From contig NZ_NMPZ01000001.1 in the NCBI RefSeq assembly GCF_002224675.1, positions 1-64,000 on the forward strand: a stretch of DNA of 64,000 bases, read 5' to 3'. The translations under genes were made by a program, and so were the position numbers. The DNA comes from Segatella copri. Lineage in GTDB: Bacteria > Bacteroidota > Bacteroidia > Bacteroidales > Bacteroidaceae. Position 1 is the first letter of the stretch. Every line of letters starts with the position of its first letter. Below, one piece after another: positions 16,842 through 24,653 of the stretch. Below the pieces are notes generated by a model, which made no database searches, was not told the DNA's origin, and saw only the letters and a list, made by a program, of their open reading frames with translations.

Positions 16842-18560
16842 TTATCTAACTACCTCATTTTGAGAGAATTTTGTGAATGCGTCTTGATAGCCATTGAATA
16901 CATTGATATCTACGGCTCCGTGGATGCCTGCCACACGGCCATCCGGGCATAGCTGCCAATATACCAGGTGGATGTCTGGCTTGTATTCGCCATAGCGGGC
17001 AATCCATATTTTATAGTTGTGCTTCAGATCGGGTGCTGCAGGCAGATAGCGGTTTACGAAGATCTGACTGATGTAGAGGATAGGTTTTACGCCCGTGGCT
17101 CTTTCCACCAGTCTTAACCAGGTTCTTACTCTTGCGAAGAGAACGCCCGGACCTCCCATCTTGCTGATCTGGCTATGCGATGGCTCCAGGTCGAGAACCG
17201 GCGGGAAATCTCCTCTCCTGATGCAGCTGTGTCTGAGGAAATGATTTGCCTGAACAACGGCTGGTGTTCTGGTGCTGAAGAAGTGGTAAGTGCCTACTTT
17301 ATAGCCATGTGCGCGAGCTGCACTATAGTCTTTCTTATAGTAAGGATTCACTATTGATTTACCCTCTGTGCTCTTGATGTAGATGAAGCGGATCGGGTAG
17401 TTTACGTTGCCTGCTACGGTTTTTCTGCTGATGTTTCCCAGATGCGTGATACGCAGTCTCTTCCAGTTTATCTGATATCGCTTTCTGCCTTTGATGTGTT
17501 GGTATTTGGAGATGTCGATGCCGTAGATGCGCTGCGAGTTATATATCAGTCGCTCTCCCTTGTATCTGTCTTTCTTCCATTCGCCCACTCTCAGAGGCTT
17601 CTTGGGTGAGATGCTGAATCCCCATCCGTTTCTTTCTCCATTCTTCCATTCTCCTTCGTAGTAGGAACCGTCGTGCCCCATCCAGGTGCCGTAGCCTTCT
17701 GCCTGGTAGAGACTGTCGTAGCTGCCTGAGAAATAACCCAGTGAGTCATGTCGCTGTTCATAGTTGATGGTGTCTCGGTGGGTGGCTCCCTGCAGGTTTA
17801 CGATTCCGATGGCTGTGCGGGGTGCGATGCCGTAGATGCCGTCAGGGGTTGTTTCTGATGCCAGCTGAAAGAGGTGGCAGTACTGTCTGTCTTTTCTTTC
17901 ATCTGCATTCGTCTGGATGAGCTTGCAGTCTTCGCTTCGGGTCTTGCCGTTTTCATCTGTGTAGAATGCCTTATATTTAATAAGGTGTACCAATACCAGT
18001 TTGCCGTCTTTCTGGTCTGTCTTGTCTGAAGGTGTTTTACCCTGGATATGATGCAGCGAGTCGAGCATCTTCTTGGCAGAATCTCTCAACACCTTCTCGC
18101 GGTTTTCGAAGGCACAGATTCGGTTGTATCCCAGATCCATTACGCTGTGGGAGTGGATATAGTATGCCAGCTCACTTTCTTTCCATTTCGAATCCTTGTA
18201 GAGACTGTCGAGTGAATCCACTTTCTCTACTAGCACACTGTCTGCATCGAGTCCCTGATAGCGGTTTCGGGTGATGTCGGTATTGTTGGATGCTGCGAGT
18301 CGTCCCTGGCATGAAGGAACGAGTGCCCAGCGGTTCATGAAGGTTGCTGCCAGTGTGGTGGTATCTTCGTCGAATCGCAGCATGGTTTTGCCGTTTCTTC
18401 TTATTTCGTAGCAGCTGTAGGCTTCTATTCTGGCTTTGGCTGCCTGCACCTGTTCTCTTGTGGGATTCAGACAGCGGTAGGTCCAATATCCCAGGGCGCA
18501 AAGTAGAATGATAAATAGGGCACCAGCTATTCTGATGCCTTTCTTTCTGTTGTTTGTCAT
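16842..18560 (-). CDS. GH25 muramidase with MORN-like repeat, membrane anchored
   Basis: A 572-residue protein with a single N-terminal membrane anchor (residues 9-28). A middle region of unknown role ends in a MORN-type motif (GHDGSYYEGEWKNGERNGWGF, about 290-312). The C-terminal glycoside hydrolase 25 domain (about 345-560) is of the lysozyme type that cuts MurNAc-GlcNAc linkages in peptidoglycan. Catalytic acidic residues are visible in YGIDISKYQ and PPVLDLEPS, with the typical KSTEG and YHFF motifs between them. It is the fourth gene of the run P-loop/CYTH, kdsB, tilS, GH25. A role in cell-wall remodelling is inferred from the domain. Confidence 0.88.
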   Translation of the reverse strand: MTNNRKKGIRIAGALFIILLCALGYWTYRCLNPTREQVQAAKARIEAYSCYEIRRNGKTMLRFDEDTTTLAATFMNRWALVPSCQGRLAASNNTDITRNRYQGLDADSVLVEKVDSLDSLYKDSKWKESELAYYIHSHSVMDLGYNRICAFENREKVLRDSAKKMLDSLHHIQGKTPSDKTDQKDGKLVLVHLIKYKAFYTDENGKTRSEDCKLIQTNADERKDRQYCHLFQLASETTPDGIYGIAPRTAIGIVNLQGATHRDTINYEQRHDSLGYFSGSYDSLYQAEGYGTWMGHDGSYYEGEWKNGERNGWGFSISPKKPLRVGEWKKDRYKGERLIYNSQRIYGIDISKYQHIKGRKRYQINWKRLRITHLGNISRKTVAGNVNYPIRFIYIKSTEGKSIVNPYYKKDYSAARAHGYKVGTYHFFSTRTPAVVQANHFLRHSCIRRGDFPPVLDLEPSHSQISKMGGPGVLFARVRTWLRLVERATGVKPILYISQIFVNRYLPAAPDLKHNYKIWIARYGEYKPDIHLVYWQLCPDGRVAGIHGAVDINVFNGYQDAFTKFSQNEVVR

Positions 18561-18650
18561 TGTTTCAATTCCTCCTATATTTCTTTTCTCTCCCTTATCT
18601 ATATATCTATATTTCTATTATCTATAGTTCTTGTTTTATCTGTTGTTTTA

Positions 18651-20018
18651 TCAGACTTCTGGATTTACCTCCAGTTCTATCTCCAGGATGGATTGGGTGT
18701 CGGGGGTGATTCTGCAGTGGTCTGATGTTCTTTCTCCGATGAGCCAGATGATTTCGCCTGCCTTGTCGGTCAGTACATGTTGGCTTATTTTCTCCATATA
18801 GTTTCGCTTGCGGTCTGTCAGATAGTCGCTTACCAGCTTCGTTCCCTTCATGCCGAAAGGTTTGAATCTGTCGCCCTGTTGGGTGAGTCGATAAGTGAGC
18901 GGGAAACTTACCTGATTGGCATCCAGGGTGATGCGGCGGCTTTCCTTGCTTGGCGTAAAGTCGGCTGTGCGAGGGTAGCGGCGGATTCTGATTCTCGTGT
19001 TTCCGGCAAGACTGTAATTCCCTTCTTCCGGAAGACGGAAGGCTCTTTCTTTCTGCAGGTTATCCATTTCTTTCTGAGATGTGATAAGCAGCTTTTCGCG
19101 GTCGATGCAAAGTATGTATTCGTTGCTTTTCCAAATCTTGCCTATGCCTCCGTCCTGGCTGTTCATACTTTCTATGATGCCGTCGATGGTATCACCATGA
19201 AAACCATAGCTGCCGATGAGCTGATGGAGCATGAACTCCGGACTTGCCGCCTGCATCACAAGCTGCTTGCCGATGGTTATGGTATTGCTGGAATCATCGG
19301 GCTGCGATGGTACGCCCACAGCATCATCGAGCATCATCTTAGCCTGTCGGAGGTATCTGGCCGATTGGGCGATGTTCTCCCTGGCTGCAGGGTTCAGCGT
19401 TTCCAACAGTGGAATCACGTGATGGCGGATCTTGTTGCGCAGGGCATCATCTTCCAGGTTGGTGGAGTCGGTGACGTAGTCTTGTCCCTTTTCTGCGAGA
19501 TAGTCCAGAATGTCCTGGCGGCTGATGCAGAGTAGGGGGCGAAGGATGTTTCCGTTTTTGGGAGCAATGGCAGCGAGTCCATCCACCCCCGAACCTCTCA
19601 GCAGATTGAGAAGGAGCGTTTCCACGTTGTCATCTCTGTGATGTGCCACGCAGATGCCGTCGGCTTCAATGTCTCGGGCGAGTTGAGCGAAATAGCGGTA
19701 GCGCAGATCCCTGGCAGCCATCTCGATACTCACCTTGTGCTTTTCGGCATAGGTGAGGGTATCGAAGTGGATGCGATGCAGGCAGATGCCTTCACGCTCG
19801 CAGAGATCTACGCAGAACTGTTCGTCGCGCTCGCTTTCTTCGCCACGCAGGTGGAAGTTGCAGTGGGCTGCATGGATGGGAATCCCCAGGTTCTTGAGAA
19901 TCAGGAGCAGAGCCACACTGTCTGCTCCTCCCGAGAGGGCAACAATATAAGAACCGTCGTGCTTCCACATTCCGTGGCGCACGATATAGTTTCTGACTAT
20001 CGTTTCTATCTTGTTCAT
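18651..20018 (-). CDS. tilS: tRNA(Ile)-lysidine synthetase
   Basis: Converts C34 of tRNA-Ile(CAU) to lysidine, so the tRNA reads AUA and is charged with isoleucine. It has 455 residues. The PP-loop ATP pyrophosphatase motif ALSGGADSV is at residues 28-36 and the second family motif is HHRDDNVETLLLNLLRGSG. The C-terminal substrate-specificity domain contains FKPFGMKGTKLVSDYL. It follows kdsB after 103 bp, a gap that holds a 15-bp tandem repeat. Confidence 0.95.
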   Translation of the reverse strand: MNKIETIVRNYIVRHGMWKHDGSYIVALSGGADSVALLLILKNLGIPIHAAHCNFHLRGEESERDEQFCVDLCEREGICLHRIHFDTLTYAEKHKVSIEMAARDLRYRYFAQLARDIEADGICVAHHRDDNVETLLLNLLRGSGVDGLAAIAPKNGNILRPLLCISRQDILDYLAEKGQDYVTDSTNLEDDALRNKIRHHVIPLLETLNPAARENIAQSARYLRQAKMMLDDAVGVPSQPDDSSNTITIGKQLVMQAASPEFMLHQLIGSYGFHGDTIDGIIESMNSQDGGIGKIWKSNEYILCIDREKLLITSQKEMDNLQKERAFRLPEEGNYSLAGNTRIRIRRYPRTADFTPSKESRRITLDANQVSFPLTYRLTQQGDRFKPFGMKGTKLVSDYLTDRKRNYMEKISQHVLTDKAGEIIWLIGERTSDHCRITPDTQSILEIELEVNPEV

Positions 20019-20029
20019 ATTCTATATTC

Positions 20030-20074
20030 CTGAATCTTCATCTTCTGAATCTTCGTCTTCTGAATCTTTCTTTG
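20030..20074. repeat. 15-bp tandem repeat, three units
   Basis: Unit CTGAATCTTCATCTT, repeated almost exactly at 20045-20059 and with more changes at 20060-20074. It lies in the 5' untranslated part of tilS. Confidence 0.8.
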
Positions 20075-20121
20075 CTGTAATTTATTCCACCTGCCTTGAA
20101 AATCTAACCTTTAAGTTTCTT

Positions 20122-20865
20122 TTAATGTCCTTCTTTCAGAAACTCCTCAGCGCGTTGGAGATCTTCCGGGGTATCGATTCCCACGGTCTCAACGTCTGTG
20201 GTTCCCACCTTGATCTTGTATCCGTTCTGCAACCAGCGCAGCTGTTCCAGGCTTTCTGCTATTTCGAGAGAGCTTTGTGGCAGCTGGGTTACCTCTCTGA
20301 GCACTTCCTTGCGATAGGCGTAGATGCCCAGATGCTTGAGGTAAGGGAAATGCTGGAGCCACTCCTCGCGTTCCTTGCCACGTACGTATGGGATGACGCT
20401 GCGGGAGAAGTAGAGAGCGAAGCCCTGGTTGCTGACTGCGATTTTCGGACTGTTTGGATTCTGTACCGCCTCCATAGATGTGAAAGCCTTGCCCAAGGTA
20501 GCAATCTGGGTAGTTGGGTCATCGAAGCAATGGCAGATGGTTTCCAGCTGGCTTTTTGCCACGAAAGGTTCATCGCCCTGTACGTTGACGATGACATCCC
20601 AGTCGCCGCCTATCTTCTCGATGGCCTCCTCTATGCGGTCGGTTCCGCTCTTGTGGTCAGTACGGGTCATTACCGCCTTACCGCCAAAAGCTTCCACGGC
20701 ATTGAAAATGCGCTCGTCGTCAGTAGCCACGTATGCTTCTTCTAAAACAGCAGCCACCTTTTCATATACATGCTGAATAACAGGCTTGCCACCAAGCATG
20801 GCAAGAGGCTTGCCAGGGAAACGCGTTGAAGCGTATCTTGCTGGAATAATACCGATAAATTTCAT
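20122..20865 (-). CDS. kdsB: CMP-Kdo synthetase
   Basis: 3-deoxy-manno-octulosonate cytidylyltransferase, which activates Kdo with CTP for lipopolysaccharide inner-core assembly in the cytosol. The 247-residue length is typical. Signature segments are IIPARYASTRFPGKPL at the N-terminus, TRTDHKSGTDRIEEA, VNVQGDEPF and GIYAYRKEVL. It sits between the P-loop/CYTH gene (39 bp upstream) and tilS, apparently in one transcript. Its presence supports a Gram-negative host. Confidence 0.97.
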   Translation of the reverse strand: MKFIGIIPARYASTRFPGKPLAMLGGKPVIQHVYEKVAAVLEEAYVATDDERIFNAVEAFGGKAVMTRTDHKSGTDRIEEAIEKIGGDWDVIVNVQGDEPFVAKSQLETICHCFDDPTTQIATLGKAFTSMEAVQNPNSPKIAVSNQGFALYFSRSVIPYVRGKEREEWLQHFPYLKHLGIYAYRKEVLREVTQLPQSSLEIAESLEQLRWLQNGYKIKVGTTDVETVGIDTPEDLQRAEEFLKEGH

Positions 20866-20904
20866 AAGCTTCTTTTTGTTTATTCTCTTGAGAGATGTTT
20901 CTGT

Positions 20905-22005
20905 TTATCGCTTCAGAGCGATGTTGTAATTGTAATAATGTGTATTGCCGGTGATGTCTTCGAGCACCTGGATGAAAGGAGGGAACTTCACGCTCTCGCG
21001 TTTTGCGATGCCTTTGGTTTCCAGGATCATCAGGTCTTTTACTGGCTCTGAGAATGAATCCAGCTCGAAGTACTGACCTTTCCAGATAAAGCTCTTGCGG
21101 TGCTTGCGGATGGTAGCACGGTAAGGGTCTGCCTGCTGCAGCATATTCTCGTAGAGATTGGCGCTGATTTGTCGCTCGGTCTCAATCTGTTCGTTGTCGG
21201 CTACGCGCTTCTTGGTGGTGTGAACATATACGTACTTGCCACCTTCGAATCCGCGGCGACGGAGACGGATCTCGCTGCCTGGTTCTCCCGAAAGATAGGT
21301 CTGAACGATATCGCTGTCAATGGCATTAGGAACTTCGCCGGTCAGTTTCACGATATACTTTCTTTCCTCCTCGATAGGTTGTGGAATTCCCAGCACATTG
21401 CTGATCTCCTTGAGCACACGGTTCAGCTTGTTGTTGAAGTCCTCGTGGTTGTTGATTACTCTCAGATGTGGGTGGCCCTTCCAGGCGGAAACGATTCTCT
21501 TGTCCAGTTCCCTGGCTATCTGCAATCCCTTTTCGTCAGCCTTTTCCACTCGCTGGGCATTGTTGGCTGTGGTATAGAATTGTTCAGCGCCATCTGCGGC
21601 AGAAACCAGATGCAGTACGGCATCGTAGCGTTCACGCAACTGGGTGTTGGTGTATCCCTGCTCGGAGATGATGCGGTTCCAGAAGTCTTCTGTCAGATAG
21701 GTGGAGATATCCATCGTGCCACGGTCGCAGACGATGATGACGGGCTTGTCGATGGTTTCCGCCATTTTGGTGAAACTGTCTTCCAGTCCAATTTGAGTCA
21801 GGAAGGTAGCTTTTTCTCCCTCGAAGAAGAACTTCTCGTTTTTGGTGAGATAGTTCATACCTGCCTGGGTGAACATGGTAGGAACCTCAGGAATCGTAAA
21901 CACCTTGTATCCAAGGCCAGAGAAGTGGTCGATTATTTTTACCAGCGCAGTGGTTTTACCTGCGCAAGGACCACCTGTAAGTACAATTTTCTTAATTGTA
22001 TTCAT
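20905..22005 (-). CDS. P-loop NTPase fused to a CYTH/TTM domain
   Basis: About 366 residues. The N-terminal half is a nucleoside-kinase-like P-loop ATPase (Walker A TGGPCAGKTT at residues 9-18, then IVCDRGTMDIS). The C-terminal half is a CYTH or triphosphate tunnel domain: it starts EERKYIVKL, has the charged strands EIRLRRRGFEGGKYVYVHTTKK, and later ELDSF and LMILETKG. Tunnel domains bind or cleave triphosphorylated substrates. The combination suggests a phosphotransferase or triphosphatase, but the substrate is unknown. The frame is open 23 codons further upstream through a tandem repeat; the later ATG is preferred because Walker A then sits at the usual distance. Confidence 0.8.
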   Translation of the reverse strand: MNTIKKIVLTGGPCAGKTTALVKIIDHFSGLGYKVFTIPEVPTMFTQAGMNYLTKNEKFFFEGEKATFLTQIGLEDSFTKMAETIDKPVIIVCDRGTMDISTYLTEDFWNRIISEQGYTNTQLRERYDAVLHLVSAADGAEQFYTTANNAQRVEKADEKGLQIARELDKRIVSAWKGHPHLRVINNHEDFNNKLNRVLKEISNVLGIPQPIEEERKYIVKLTGEVPNAIDSDIVQTYLSGEPGSEIRLRRRGFEGGKYVYVHTTKKRVADNEQIETERQISANLYENMLQQADPYRATIRKHRKSFIWKGQYFELDSFSEPVKDLMILETKGIAKRESVKFPPFIQVLEDITGNTHYYNYNIALKR

Positions 22006-22012
22006 TATCTTA

Positions 22013-22060
22013 TTTTTTGTTATTATCAGATGCGTCTTTTTTGTTATTATCAGATGCGTC
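22013..22060. repeat. 24-bp perfect tandem duplication
   Basis: Two exact 24-bp copies (22013-22036 and 22037-22060) containing TTATTATCAGATGCGTC lie directly upstream of the P-loop/CYTH start. A third GATGCGTC follows at 22065-22072. If translation began at 22074 the repeat would encode a doubled THLIITK segment. Confidence 0.95.
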
Positions 22061-22098
22061 ATGGGATGCGTCAAGCGCCCTCATTCCTTTTATGGGTG

Positions 22099-22106
22099 CA
22101 AAGATA
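22099..22106 (-). promoter_or_regulatory. Candidate promoter of the P-loop/CYTH-kdsB-tilS run
   Basis: Minus-strand TATCTTTG, a full -7 consensus match about 94 bp upstream of the preferred start. No clear -33 box is seen. It is divergent from the queD promoter. Confidence 0.55.
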
Positions 22107-22147
22107 GCAATAAATTCTTTAAGAAAGAAAAAAACTTTCGGTTTTAT

Positions 22148-22178
22148 TTTGTATTCTAAATGAATTAATGTATCTTTG
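22148..22178 (+). promoter_or_regulatory. Promoter of queDE-trxB
   Basis: TTTG at 22148-22151, 19 bp, TATCTTTG at 22171-22178. It lies 39 bp ahead of queD. Confidence 0.78.
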
Positions 22179-22216
22179 CAAAGTTAAACGACAAGAAATA
22201 AGACAAGAAATAACAG

Positions 22217-22585
22217 ATGATTTACTTCATTTCAAAGAAATTAGAAATATCAGCAGCCCATTCGCTTACCCTCAGTTACGAGAGTAAGTGCAGCAGTCTG
22301 CATGGTCACAACTGGCAGATTGAACTCTTCTTTGTGGGCAGAGAGTTGAACCAGGATGGCATGGTGATAGATTTTACCCATGTCAAGAAAGCGGTGCATG
22401 GCAAGATGGATCACGCCAATCTCAACGAGGTGTTTGATTTCAATCCTACCGCCGAGAATATCGGAAGATGGCTCGTGGATCTCTTCCCGGAGTGCTATAA
22501 GGCTACGGTGCAGGAGAGCTTCGGCAATACTGCCGTGGTGGTTGACGAAGAGAAAATCAGAGGAATCGAGCATCTGGTTCCTTAA
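22217..22585 (+). CDS. queD: 6-carboxytetrahydropterin synthase (QueD)
   Basis: Makes 6-carboxy-5,6,7,8-tetrahydropterin from dihydroneopterin triphosphate, the second step of queuosine precursor synthesis. 122 residues. Zinc-binding histidines are seen in SAAHSL and SLHGHNW, with a catalytic cysteine candidate in SKCSSLHGH. VIDFTHVKK and DHANLNE are family motifs. queE follows after 30 bp. That pairing supports QueD over the related pterin synthase PTPS of other pathways. Confidence 0.93.
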   Translation: MIYFISKKLEISAAHSLTLSYESKCSSLHGHNWQIELFFVGRELNQDGMVIDFTHVKKAVHGKMDHANLNEVFDFNPTAENIGRWLVDLFPECYKATVQESFGNTAVVVDEEKIRGIEHLVP

Positions 22586-22615
22586 AATCGGAGCTGGTAA
22601 TTAATATTAGGAAAA

Positions 22616-23200
22616 ATGTATAAAGTTAACGAGATATTCTATTCCCTTCAGGGAGAAGGAAGATGGTCGGGCAGGCCAGCCGTGTTTGTTCGTATGAGCG
22701 GCTGCAATCTGAAATGTCCTTTCTGTGATACCGATTTCAAGGGATATAAGGAGATGAGCGCCGAGGACATCCTGGCTGCGTGCCAGGAGAAGGGCGGCGA
22801 TTGCCGCTTCATCGTTCTTACCGGTGGCGAACCAACCCTGCAGGTGGATGCGGAACTCATCCATCTCCTGCATCAGAAGGGATATTATCTTTCGATGGAA
22901 ACCAACGGCACCCATATGGTTCCTGAGGGCATCGACTGGATTACCTGTTCGCCCAAGTTGGACTTCACGGAGGGCGGCGAACTTGCCTTGAAGAAGGTGG
23001 ATGAGCTGAAACTGGTCTTTGACGGCGCCCACGAAGTAAGCAATTATGGATTGGAAGCCACCTGTCAGTATCTGCAGCCTTGCGATGTGGGCAATGATGC
23101 CCGCAACCGCTTTATCCTCTCCGGCTGCATCGACTATGTGAAGCGGCATCCGGAATGGCAGCTTTCACTCCAGATGCATAAGATTGTGGGTATCCGATAA
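22616..23200 (+). CDS. queE: 7-carboxy-7-deazaguanine synthase (QueE)
   Basis: Radical SAM enzyme that contracts carboxytetrahydropterin to 7-carboxy-7-deazaguanine in queuosine synthesis. 194 residues. It has the N-terminal FYSLQGEG signature, the 4Fe-4S cysteine motif C-x3-C-x2-C (CNLKCPFC) near residues 31-38, and the SAM-contacting LTGGEPTLQ. It directly follows queD. QueC and QueF are not in this window. Confidence 0.95.
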   Translation: MYKVNEIFYSLQGEGRWSGRPAVFVRMSGCNLKCPFCDTDFKGYKEMSAEDILAACQEKGGDCRFIVLTGGEPTLQVDAELIHLLHQKGYYLSMETNGTHMVPEGIDWITCSPKLDFTEGGELALKKVDELKLVFDGAHEVSNYGLEATCQYLQPCDVGNDARNRFILSGCIDYVKRHPEWQLSLQMHKIVGIR

Positions 23201-23249
23201 AGCTTGTAAGATCATCACAAAATCATAATAAAACAACAATAATAATATA

Positions 23250-24182
23250 ATGGAAAAAGTAAAGACTTTGATTATAGGTAGCGGTCCTGCGGGATATACA
23301 GCTGCCATTTATGCAGGTAGAGCTGGTCTCAATCCTGTATTGTATTCTGGTATGCAGCCAGGCGGCCAGCTTACCATCACCACGGAAGTAGAGAACTTTC
23401 CTGGTTATCCTAATGGCGTGGATGGCACCCAGATGATGATGGACATGAAGGAGCAGGCTGCCCGCTTCGGTGCGGATCTGCGCGACGGAAGCATTTCCAA
23501 GGTGGATTTCTCTTCCCGCCCTTATCATCTTACCGATGAGCGTGGCAACGAGATAGAGGCTGATACCGTGATTATCGCTACTGGTGCTTCTGCCAAGTAC
23601 CTCGGTCTGGCTGATGAGGAGAAATATCGTGGACAGGGCGTTTCTGCCTGTGCTACCTGCGATGGTTTCTTCTACCGCAAGCGTACGGTTGCCGTAGTGG
23701 GTGGTGGTGATACTGCCTGCGAGGAGGCGATGTATCTCTCTGGTCTTGCCAAGAAGGTGTATATGATTGTGCGCAAGCCTTATCTCCGTGCTTCTGAAAT
23801 CATGCAGAAGCGTGTGAAGGAGAAGGAGAACATCGAGATTCTTTTCGAGACCAATACGCTCGGCTTGTTTGGAGAGAATGGAGTAGAGGGCGCTCATCTG
23901 GTTCGCCACATGGGTGAGTCCAACGAGGAGAAGTTTGATATTGCCATCGATGGTTTCTTCCTGGCTATCGGCCATAAGCCTAACACGGATCTCTTCAAGG
24001 ATTTCATCGATTTGGATGAGCAGGGATTCATCAAGGTGGTTCCTGGTACTGCGAGCACCAATCTTCCTGGCATCTTTGCTGCCGGCGATGTTGCCGACCC
24101 GGTTTATCGTCAGGGCATTGTTGCAGCCGGCTCTGGTGCCAAGGCTGCTATCGAGGCAGACAGATATTTGCAGCAGTTGTAA
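23250..24182 (+). CDS. trxB: Thioredoxin-disulfide reductase
   Basis: FAD-dependent NADPH:thioredoxin reductase, 310 residues, maintaining cytosolic thiol balance. The FAD-binding GSGPAGYTAAIYAGRAGL is at the N-terminus. The redox-active disulfide CATCDG lies near residue 135. The NADPH-binding VVGGGDTACEEAMYLSG and the C-terminal FAD contact GIFAAGDVADPVYRQ are intact. It follows queE after 50 bp and ends before a good terminator. Confidence 0.97.
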   Translation: MEKVKTLIIGSGPAGYTAAIYAGRAGLNPVLYSGMQPGGQLTITTEVENFPGYPNGVDGTQMMMDMKEQAARFGADLRDGSISKVDFSSRPYHLTDERGNEIEADTVIIATGASAKYLGLADEEKYRGQGVSACATCDGFFYRKRTVAVVGGGDTACEEAMYLSGLAKKVYMIVRKPYLRASEIMQKRVKEKENIEILFETNTLGLFGENGVEGAHLVRHMGESNEEKFDIAIDGFFLAIGHKPNTDLFKDFIDLDEQGFIKVVPGTASTNLPGIFAAGDVADPVYRQGIVAAGSGAKAAIEADRYLQQL

Positions 24183-24235
24183 TCACAGAACTTATAAAAG
24201 TTAGATAAAACAAATCTAAAAGTTAGATAAAAACA

Positions 24236-24277
24236 AATCCGCAGGAGTTTAGTATAACTCTCTGCGGATTTTTTTTG
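24236..24277. terminator. Terminator of trxB, probably shared with tRNA-Ser
   Basis: AATCCGCAG stem with its complement (CTGCGGATT), extended by GAG pairs, followed by T8 on the plus strand. On the minus strand it lies just beyond the tRNA and has a shorter T-rich tail. Confidence 0.85.
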
Positions 24278-24294
24278 TATGGAGAAAAGTTTCG

Positions 24295-24383
24295 CGGAAG
24301 ATGAGGGATTCAAACCCCCGATACCCGGAAGAGGGTATACCGGATTTCGAGTCCAGCGCATTCGGTCACTCTGCCAATCTTCC
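24295..24383 (-). tRNA. tRNA-Ser(CGA)
   Basis: The 89-nt sequence folds as a class II tRNA. The acceptor arms GGAAGAT and ATCTTCC pair fully, with discriminator G. The anticodon stem CTGGA/TCCGG encloses the loop CTCGAAA, giving anticodon CGA. There is a long variable arm, and the T arm contains GGTTTGAATCC. CCA is not encoded. A promoter lies upstream at 24412-24442. Confidence 0.95.
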
Positions 24384-24411
24384 TTTGTCTGATATTGTTT
24401 CAACGACGATG

Positions 24412-24442
24412 CAAAAGTACTGCTTTTTGATGAACCGACAAA
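24412..24442 (-). promoter_or_regulatory. Promoter of tRNA-Ser
   Basis: Minus-strand TACTTTTG (24412-24419) and TTTG at -33 (24439-24442), 19 bp apart, about 30 bp ahead of the tRNA 5' end. Confidence 0.72.
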
Positions 24443-24507
24443 ATATTGAACGAAAATTTTAACTAAATTAACCCTCAAGCCTCCAACGTAAATATTTGCC
24501 CCGCGTC

Positions 24508-24653
24508 CCCGCCAGGCGTCCCGCCGGATTTGAAATCCGGCGTTAAAAATGTCCTAACCTATTTAGGCTCTGCGGATTTGCAATCCGCAGCAAAGGAGTA
24601 TGCTTTTACTTTTATTGGGGGATTACAAATCCCCCGTTGTTTATAGGTCGAAC
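24508..24653 (+). repeat. Multi-hairpin repeat element, copy A
   Basis: Three perfect palindromes (24522-24542, 24570-24590, 24617-24635) share the core GGATT-3 nt-AATCC with different outer bases. The block is nearly identical, inverted, to 35140-35290 (copy B). Copy A is cut off at about 24653, where it joins tamB. It covers the tamB stop codon and its last 13 codons. It belongs to the REP/MITE-like class by structure; no transposase is present nearby. Confidence 0.88.

Noticed and set aside
24110..24478. An open frame running through tRNA-Ser and the end of trxB
   Set aside because: It overlaps a tRNA and a terminator and has no protein features.
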